The notes below the pieces were generated by a model. It saw only the letters and a list, made by a program, of their open reading frames with translations. It was not told the DNA's origin and searched no databases. Of a stretch of 64,000 nucleotides of DNA, positions 57,231 to 64,000 are shown one piece after another. The stretch spans positions 571,077,095 to 571,141,094 of the forward strand of contig NC_081405.1 in NCBI RefSeq assembly GCF_030272615.1. The letters are read 5' to 3'. Position 1 is the stretch's first letter, and each line of letters begins with the position of its first letter. A program made the translations under genes and the position numbers. This DNA is from Cryptomeria japonica (lineage: Eukaryota; Streptophyta; Pinopsida; Cupressales; Cupressaceae).

Positions 57231-58800
57231 TCGTGGCACTTGAGAGATCGCATCGGTACAGTATGACTCTCGATGTTCCGGTACTTTGAGAAGCACAACA
57301 AGGGCATGGCTAGCATAAACCTACCCACTAGAACGTGCTTGCGACATTGGTTTGTGCACATGTGAACCGAATCAATTCTAGCCAATCTTGCAACTTTGCA
57401 TTGCATGCAACTAACAGTTTTTGTAGCAGGCAAAAAAATGCTACCAATTGAAAATGGCTCCGAGTTGTGAAAAACCGAGATAGGCCATTGTAGAGGAGCC
57501 TCATGCAACCCCATGGGTTCAAATGGATCAACCATATGTGTCTTGGATTTGAATAAATGGTCCATCAAATTTTGATAATTTTTTGGACTTAGGGCACTTG
57601 AGAGATCGCACTGGTATGGTATGACTCTCGATGTTCCGACGCTTTGGGATGCACGATAGGGGAATGCCTAGTATAAACCTGCCTAACCAAACATGCTCAT
57701 GATGTCAGTTTGTGCACACGATGAACATAATCAATTCTAATCAATCTTGCAACTTTGCATTGCATGCAACTGATGGTTTTTGCAGCAGGTGAAAAAATGC
57801 TACCAATTGAAAATGGCTCTGAGTCGTGAAAAACTGAGATACACCATTGTAGATAAGCCTCATGCAACCCCACAGGTTCAAATGGATTTACCATATGTTT
57901 CCTAGATTTGAAGAAACAGTCTGTCAAATTTTGACAATTTTTTGGACTCAAAGCACTTGAGAGATCACACCAGTATGGTATGACTCTCGACGTTCTGACG
58001 CTTTAGGATGCATGAAAGGGGCATGCCTAGCATAAAACTTCCCACCTGGACGTGCTCGCAACGTCGGTTTGTGCACATGGTCAACATAATCAATTCTAGC
58101 CAATCTTGCAACTTTGCATTGTATGCAACTAATGGTTTTTGCAACAGGTGAAAAAATGCTACCAATTGAAAATGTCTTTGAGTCTTGAAAAACTGAGATA
58201 GGCCATTGTAGAGGAGCCTCACGCAACTCCATGAGTTAAAACAGATCAACCATATGTGTCCTTGATTTGAAGAAATAGTCCATCAAATTTTAACAATTTT
58301 TTGGACTCAGGGCACTTGAGAGATCGCACTGGTATGGTATGACTCTCGATGTTCCGACACTTTGGGATGCACAACAAGGGAATGCCTATTGTAAACCTGC
58401 CCACCTAGACACTCTCGCGACATTGGTTTGTGCACATGATGAACATAATCAATTCTAGCCAATCTAGCAACTTTGCATTGCATGGAACTGATAATTTTTG
58501 TAGCGGGGGAAAAAATGCTACCAATTGAAAATGGCTCTGAGTCATCAAAAACTGAGATAGGCCATTGTAGATGAGCCTCACACAACCCCACAGGTTCAAA
58601 TGGATTGACCATATGTTTCCTAGACTTGAAGGAACCGTCCGTCAAATTTTGACAATTTTTAGGCTCAGGGCACTTGAGAGATCACACCGGTATGGTATGA
58701 CTCTCGATGTTCCGATGCTTTTGGATGCATGATAGGGGAATTCCTAGAATAAACCTACCCACATGGATGTGCTCACAATGTCGATTTGTATACACAACGA
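57231..58800 (-). repeat. ~359-bp satellite array (right copy)
   Basis: About 4.4 units, reversed relative to 1-2006. The anchor CACTTGAGAGATC recurs near 57238, 57597, 57955, 58314 and 58673. It lies between the transposase remnant and the convergent second gene, and starts in mid-unit at the deletion junction. Confidence 0.95.
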
Positions 58801-58839
58801 ACAAAATTTGTCTATTGCGAGCGTGAGGGTGCTCTTGCA

Positions 58840-59215
58840 CCAAACACATTGTTGTTTATATTTATATTGTCATTTTTTGTTGTTTATATTCATATTGTCA
58901 TTTTTTGTTGTTTATATTCATATTGTTGATTACATATGCAAATATTCATTTAAATTTATAAAAGGGCAGCCATTAAATACAATGAATACACAATAATTAA
59001 CTGAATACAAGGAGTTTTGTTGGGTTAATTCAACATTTTAGAAATTTTATCAAATCATATTCCATGATTGCAATGTTTTATATCATATATTTTTGTTGTT
59101 TATATTCATATTGTTGATTACATAGGCAAATGATCAATTAAATTTATAAAAGGACAACCACAAAATACAACGAATACAAAATAATGAACTCAGTACACAT
59201 TTATTGGATTGAATA
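58840..59215 (+). repeat. Short AT-rich repeats downstream of satellite
   Basis: A 28-bp unit (TTTTTTGTTGTTTATATTCA...) occurs three times at 58848-58935 and again near 59092. A longer direct repeat, GATTACATAKGCAAAT ... AAATTTATAAAAGG, is at 58928-59015 and 59113-59200. This is non-coding spacer between the two convergent genes. Confidence 0.75.
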
Positions 59216-59373
59216 TCGACATTTATATATATATAAAAAAGGCATGTCTACCAAGCCAATACAAGTATTACAAAAATGTGGCATATGCCATGTCCAAATC
59301 GATATACAATAAAAATGTAGAATATATCTACATGTATTGGTCATTCTATGACCAAAAATAATACTATATGATC

Positions 59374-61981
59374 CTAAACTTGTGGTGGATCATCAAAATC
59401 AAGCCTCTTCAATGCAGTACACGGCTCTGTAGATGGCTGCAAAACCACAATTCAAAAGCCAAGTTAGAATTCTTTTATAGAAAATAGTTCACAATTAACA
59501 ACATAATTATGCATTTAACTATAATTCCTTTGCAATTGAAATGTAGATTACCTCATTGGCTAATCTAGGAGCTAATGTCTTCGCTCTCCTCTTCTTGTCA
59601 CTCTTAAGAGTTTTCTTGAAGACATACTTAAATGGATCCATGTTATGGTCGTACTGCAAAGGGGTCTATTGTAGATTAAGTGTACAATTAATACAATGTA
59701 CTAACATAAATATATCAAAAACACTTAAAATATATAATATAGAGAACAATGATGTACTTGTGCCTGAAATGCTTCTCCAATGGACTGAGGATGGCTCACC
59801 ATTGATGGAGAAACTGTTGCTATTACCTATACAAAAAATGTTCAAAGATTAAATACAATTAATATAATGATAAGTATTGTAGGTTAAAAACAATTAATTT
59901 TACATATCAAAAAAAGGTGTATTGGATCCTGAGATGCTTCTCTAGTTCACGGAGGAGGGTTCGCCATTGATGAAATAGGTATGGATATTTCTTGTATGGA
60001 AAAATTATAAGATTATAATATATCACAAGTTCACATGTACGTGTGCATATAATCATGAAATCAGGAAAATAAAGTAGAGATACATACCTCCACCCTCTCT
60101 TGATCCACGGGCGAATTAGGTGCATTCAACAAATCCACATAGCTCAATGGTTGTTGTACATGTAAAATAGACAAAAAAAACTAATCAATCTACAAACCCC
60201 AACTAATACTTGATTTCAACATTTTCAAACAATTGTACAACTAAAAATGTGTTCAATAACCTACTTCCCACATTTTGGCATCTTCGAGGAATTCTTTTTC
60301 TTAGGATGAGCCCTAGATGCGGAGGGGGTACCCTAAAAAAATAAATTAACATGAGATATTAGTACAGATAATAAATTAAACATAAAATGAAATGACTTGC
60401 ATATTCCATCAAAACAATACATAAAAAGGGTTGTACAAAATATGATACCGTATAGCCTTGTAGGCCAAAATTGATTGCTGAGAGTGTGATGTCATCAATC
60501 TGGGACATTCGGTCCCCTATCAACACCTACAAACCAAAAATTGGACCAATCATTAAAGATAGTTAGTATATCTTGTATTTTTTTGAATTCAATGTGTACT
60601 ATTCTATTTTAACATGTTACAAAATTTATACCTCAGGCATCAAAGTTGCAGCTATAGTAATTGGAGGTGGAGTATGGGATACCGATACTGCATCCTGAAA
60701 TGCATATTATTTGTCTCAATTTAAATTGATGTATAAATGAAAATTCATTTATGTAATTATAAATTTAAAGTGACTGATAAATAAAATGCTATGAATTCAA
60801 ATCAACACACCTCTGTCTGTCGCTCATGGGCAAACACCATGTCCATCAACTCATCTGTCAGCGCAAAATCCTCAACCGTGCAGGCCTGACATCTACTCCC
60901 GCAAATCGTACACAGATGAGATGATGATCCATTTGCACTGGCTGCATCATCTATCCCCAAGCATATCTCGAGAAACTGACACACATGTTGGATGGGCTCT
61001 CTGTCACCACCTAGAGCACCTGATGGCTCATCATCCAATACAATAGGGTGTGCTAATGATGTCCCATGCTGGATGATGGCACCAGTCAACATTGTGGCCA
61101 CCTAAAGAGTTTGTAGCTCCATCGACTCTTTCAGCTCTACTAGGAAAACCTGATGCACCCTGGGTTTGGGTGCTAGGGGGCGGTGACTCTCTGCGGGTAA
61201 TCATCTACAGGCTCCAAGTCTATCTTGGGCAGAGCCACCACCTCTACCATGGAACTCTCTCATGTCAAAATAGTTTGGGTGCACATTGAGCACAAACTCA
61301 CAATATACTTTTCTCAAAAAATATAATGGCACCTCATAATTATTACAAGGTGGATCATCAAAGACCATCCACCACCTCTGCCAAAAAATATTCTTCATCT
61401 GCACATTGGTACATCAGTGTATGAGAAACCTCTTTGCATTAAGAGGTAATGACTGGCCAGTTTTGGGATCAACGAAAAGGGCACATATTTATTGTTTACT
61501 GATAGTTTTGTTTTTTACTCCCTCGTATGATAGCCCATCAGCATAGAATTGATGACACTTATCCCTAAAGCTTCCTCATTTGGTAATTTGTGTGGAAAAA
61601 GCTATGGCACCACTAGCTAATGTTTATAGGCTAGTGGTGAGGGATTGATGATGCTCATGTTCGAATGTTTTCAATTGAACAATCAGTCTATTGATTTTAG
61701 ATGTATTTTGTCCTAACTGATTAATTAATTGCTCCTGAGTTTTGGTCAAAAGGAGGAATTGGGGGTGTATCTTGTGGGTTTTCAGGAGGTGCATTTGGTT
61801 GTTCTTTTGGGTTTTCAAGAGGTGCATTTGGTTGTTCTTGTTGTGGATTAGAAGAATCCTGTTTTTGAAACAAAAAATGAAAAAACCTAATCAAAATTAA
61901 TGAAATTAAATTCAAAATGTAAAACAAATTGAACAAATAGGAAAGATAGACCAAAATAAATAAAAACTAACCTTGATCCAT
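59374..61981 (-). pseudogene. Second transposon gene: multi-exon, unknown function
   Basis: Minus-strand coding blocks with clear splice borders: start ATG 61981 with donor G|GTTAGT; 61858-60812, a long exon; 60694-60632; 60526-60449; 60332-60265; about 60142-60088; about 59975-59925; about 59830-59765; 59653-59552; and 59436-59374 ending DFDDPPQV-TAG. The long exon starts Pro-rich (EQPNAPLENPKEQPNAPPEN), then a possible coiled coil in another frame, then ~340 codons of one frame with six stops, including IFWQRWWMVFDDPPCNNYEV and a CTICGSRCQAC zinc-like cluster. The small exons are basic (KSDKKRRAK). I do not recognise it. Its place inside the transposon, convergent with the transposase, suggests an accessory transposition protein. 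Confidence 0.6.
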
Positions 61982-62094
61982 AGTCTGGAGGAGAAATCTA
62001 GCACCCTGTTTGTGGTTTAGGAGAGAAAATAAAGAAAAAACAAAGTTAAAATGCACTATTCATGGGAAAATAAGACCTAGTTTTTTTTAAAAAC

Positions 62095-62330
62095 TTTTTT
62101 TGATAGGCACTGCGTATGCGGTTATCTTGGGATTATTAGTGCGTACACGCTCATTTTCCTATAAGTAGCTCATACACGCTCATTTTCCTATAGGTAGTGC
62201 GCACGCGCTCATTTTCCTAAAAGTACCACGTATGCACTACCTTCTCTAGGCTCGAGAATAACAAACCTAAGCGCGTACATGGTGAATTCAAATTTTAGAA
62301 CCACGTACATGCTACTTGTTTTTCCATGTT
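62095..62330 (-). promoter_or_regulatory. GTACG-type subterminal repeats, second-gene side
   Basis: Three near-perfect 31-bp tandem units (GTGCGTACACGCTCATTTTC...CTATAAGTAG) at about 62139, 62170 and 62201, with further cores GCGTATGCGG, CCACGTATGCACTA, GCGCGTACATGG and CCACGTACATGCTA. They lie just upstream of the second gene's start and at the outer edge of the transposon. Beyond 62330 the sequence returns to gypsy coding remnants. Confidence 0.65.
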
Positions 62331-64000
62331 TTTTTGGGTGGTGTCCACTTTTCTGACCACCATCTTTGTGCATGTACCCTATTGCTGATACAGTTGGAAC
62401 TTGATTACAAGTTGCTTCTTCTCTCTTGATTGCCAATTATTCTTTTTCTTTTTCATACTCATCCTGAATTTGTTGAGTATTTTCTTCTTGTGATGTTGGA
62501 GGTAGTATCTTTTTCCTCCACATGCTCTTGATGAGAAGTACGTTTTCTATTTGATGACTCTTGTAGATGGTAGTTGAGTCCAGTTTTATCATTTGTATAC
62601 TTAGTTTGTAACTTGATAGGTTCAATGATTTGATCTTGGTGTTTTCCCAAAGGATCGGTACCTGAATATCTCATACGTTGAATCATCTTATAACCTAGAC
62701 CATATTGGGTAGGGGAAATATCACTATGTTTCCCTTCTCTATTTTCACTCTCTTCTTTGAAAAGCCATTTGAGAATTGTCACCTCTTCTATTTCATCTAC
62801 AAGGGAAGTGGAGGACTATACAAAAATACCATCATAGGTGATATTTGTATTTGAACTTTGTGGTTTCATATCCTCTAATGGTTTTCTAGACTATCTTGGT
62901 GATGGTGGAAGAGACATCAATGAGAGTATAGGTTTGATCTTGTATCCATCCATACTAGTACCTGTGATTTTCAATATTTGTTCTAAGTCATTCATCAAAG
63001 TTTCTAAACTTTTAGCTACAAAGGCTACTCTGTTATGAGGAACAAGAGTATCAATACATTGCTTTAAAATATTACAAGTGTAGGTTTTATCCACAGGAAC
63101 ACTGACTTCAACCCCATTGTAGGGAAATTTCAAACATTGATGATTAGTAGATTACACTACTTGCATTTCGTGAATCCACAGTCTACCTAACAAGATGTTG
63201 TAGGAGAGAGGAAGATCAAGCACCTAACAAATAACATCTCATTCTATAGGTCCCACCCTGATCAGCAATAGTACCATACCCTTAGATGTTATTTCTTTTT
63301 CATCATAAGATTTGATTGTTATTTTCTTTGTTGGATCAATGATATTATTAGAAAATCCTAGTTATATTAGTAAATTGTATTTACAAATATTCAACCCAGT
63401 GCCTCCATCTATCAAAACACACTTGACTTGGTGCTTATGGATCATAGCTTTAATATGCAATGGCTGGTTATGCAGATGATTCAGTCAATTGTCATCTTTT
63501 TCAAACAAAGATAGGTAGGGAGGTGAAGTTAGGTGACCCACCATAGATTGAAACTGACCAAAATCTAAGTCTTTAGGAACGTTAGTAGCAGGTAAAGCTT
63601 TGTCCAGAATCTCTCTATGAGCAGAAGAGATTTTAAGTAGTTCAAGAATGGAGATGTGAGCAGTAGTTCAATTTAATTGTTCAACAATGCTATAACCAAA
63701 AGAAGATGATGAAGCCATCTATTTGGTTTTAGCCATGATTGTATTTGGCTGTTTGTTTGAAGAAGTCGGTAGGTTTGACGTTGTCAATGGATTTCATGAT
63801 GTTTGATCAGGAGAGGAAGAGCCAACTCCTTTGAGAGTAACCTTCTTTTGAGAACAGGTTACAACATTTGCAGTTTGCGTTTTATTTTGTTTATATTTGA
63901 CTATGATCACATTGCAATATTCACATTAGGAAGATTCAATCATGTTGATCACATTGTTATTTTTGGCATAGGTGTAATTGACTTTGGTACCTCCCTTGGA
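62331..64000 (-). pseudogene. Protease to G-patch region of Tat-type gypsy
   Basis: Reading leftward from the edge: decayed frames, then LPLSYNILLGRLWIHEMQVV near 63180 (the conserved segment after the protease active site), LKFPYNGVEVSVPVDKTY at 63133 and a helical stretch to 62891. Next is YGLGYKMIQRMRYSGTDPLG near 62700, with Gly-rich spacing like a G-patch (GLGYK-x-MxRM-x-GxxPLGKHQ), known after the protease in some Tat/Ogre-type elements. KDGGQKSGHHPKKHGK lies at the left end. Stops separate the blocks. I cannot place the active-site DxG with confidence. Confidence 0.65.

Noticed and set aside
1-58800. One giant transposon with 1-6 kb and 56-59 kb as its inverted ends
   Set aside because: Both regions hold the same gene with the promoter facing inward between them. 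The right copy continues to a second gene and its own end at 62.3 kb, so two independent copies in opposite orientation explain the data better.
53385-62330. Assigning TIR and target duplication for the right transposon copy
   Set aside because: The resemblance between the 53.39-kb and 62.31-kb ends is short, and I could not find a matching flanking duplication. The left border may instead lie in the gap or CT tract.

Overview
This window looks like intergenic DNA from a large, repeat-rich land-plant genome. The LTR elements use the plant-type initiator-Met tRNA primer site (TGGTATCAGAGCC). One Ty3/gypsy element has the second RNase H typical of the Tat lineage, and another is a chromovirus-like gypsy with 4-kb LTRs. 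Small introns are visible, and most broken codons look like deamination of methylated C (CAG or TGG to TAG, CGA to TGA). A gymnosperm is my best guess, with low confidence. I find no host housekeeping gene, rRNA, tRNA or CRISPR. Nearly everything is transposable element, mostly nested and decayed.

Layout. (1) 1-6683: the right part of a DNA transposon on the minus strand. It has a ~359-bp satellite (1-2006), a minisatellite, a decayed DDE-like transposase gene (2642-5548), a 5' leader with an intron, GTACG-type subterminal motifs and a GA tract. (2) 6684-19487: two ~6-kb direct repeats, best read as the giant LTRs of a minus-strand retroelement that lost almost all of its interior. (3) 19488-64000: the decayed body of a minus-strand Tat-type gypsy element, with protease/G-patch region at 62.3-64.0 kb, RT-RNase H-archaeal-type RNase H-integrase at 48.1-51.0 kb and pol C-terminus at 41.5-41.64 kb. 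Its 3' part may be 40.9-41.5 kb and 19.9-21.2 kb.

Several elements are nested in that gypsy. 21227-40905 is a minus-strand LTR element without pol (TSD AAGAT), itself interrupted by a plus-strand gypsy at 23143-35985 (TSD GCCAT). 41642-48051 is a terminal-inverted-repeat element that split the gypsy pol. It carries a minus-strand copia-type element at 42021-46999 (TSD CTTAT) and an inverted solo LTR of the same family at 47402-47895. The stretch from about 53.4 to 62.3 kb holds a second, better bounded copy of the DNA transposon found at the left edge.

The most interesting system is that DNA transposon family. The right-hand copy runs inward from GTACG-type repeats at 56.2-56.5 kb to similar repeats at 62.1-62.3 kb. 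Between them are an internally deleted transposase gene (plus strand), an array of the ~359-bp satellite, and a second multi-exon gene of unknown function (minus strand, 59374-61981) that converges on the transposase. The left copy has the same transposase-satellite order in the opposite orientation, so the satellite looks like an internal part of the transposon. A 500-N assembly gap lies at 54737-55236.
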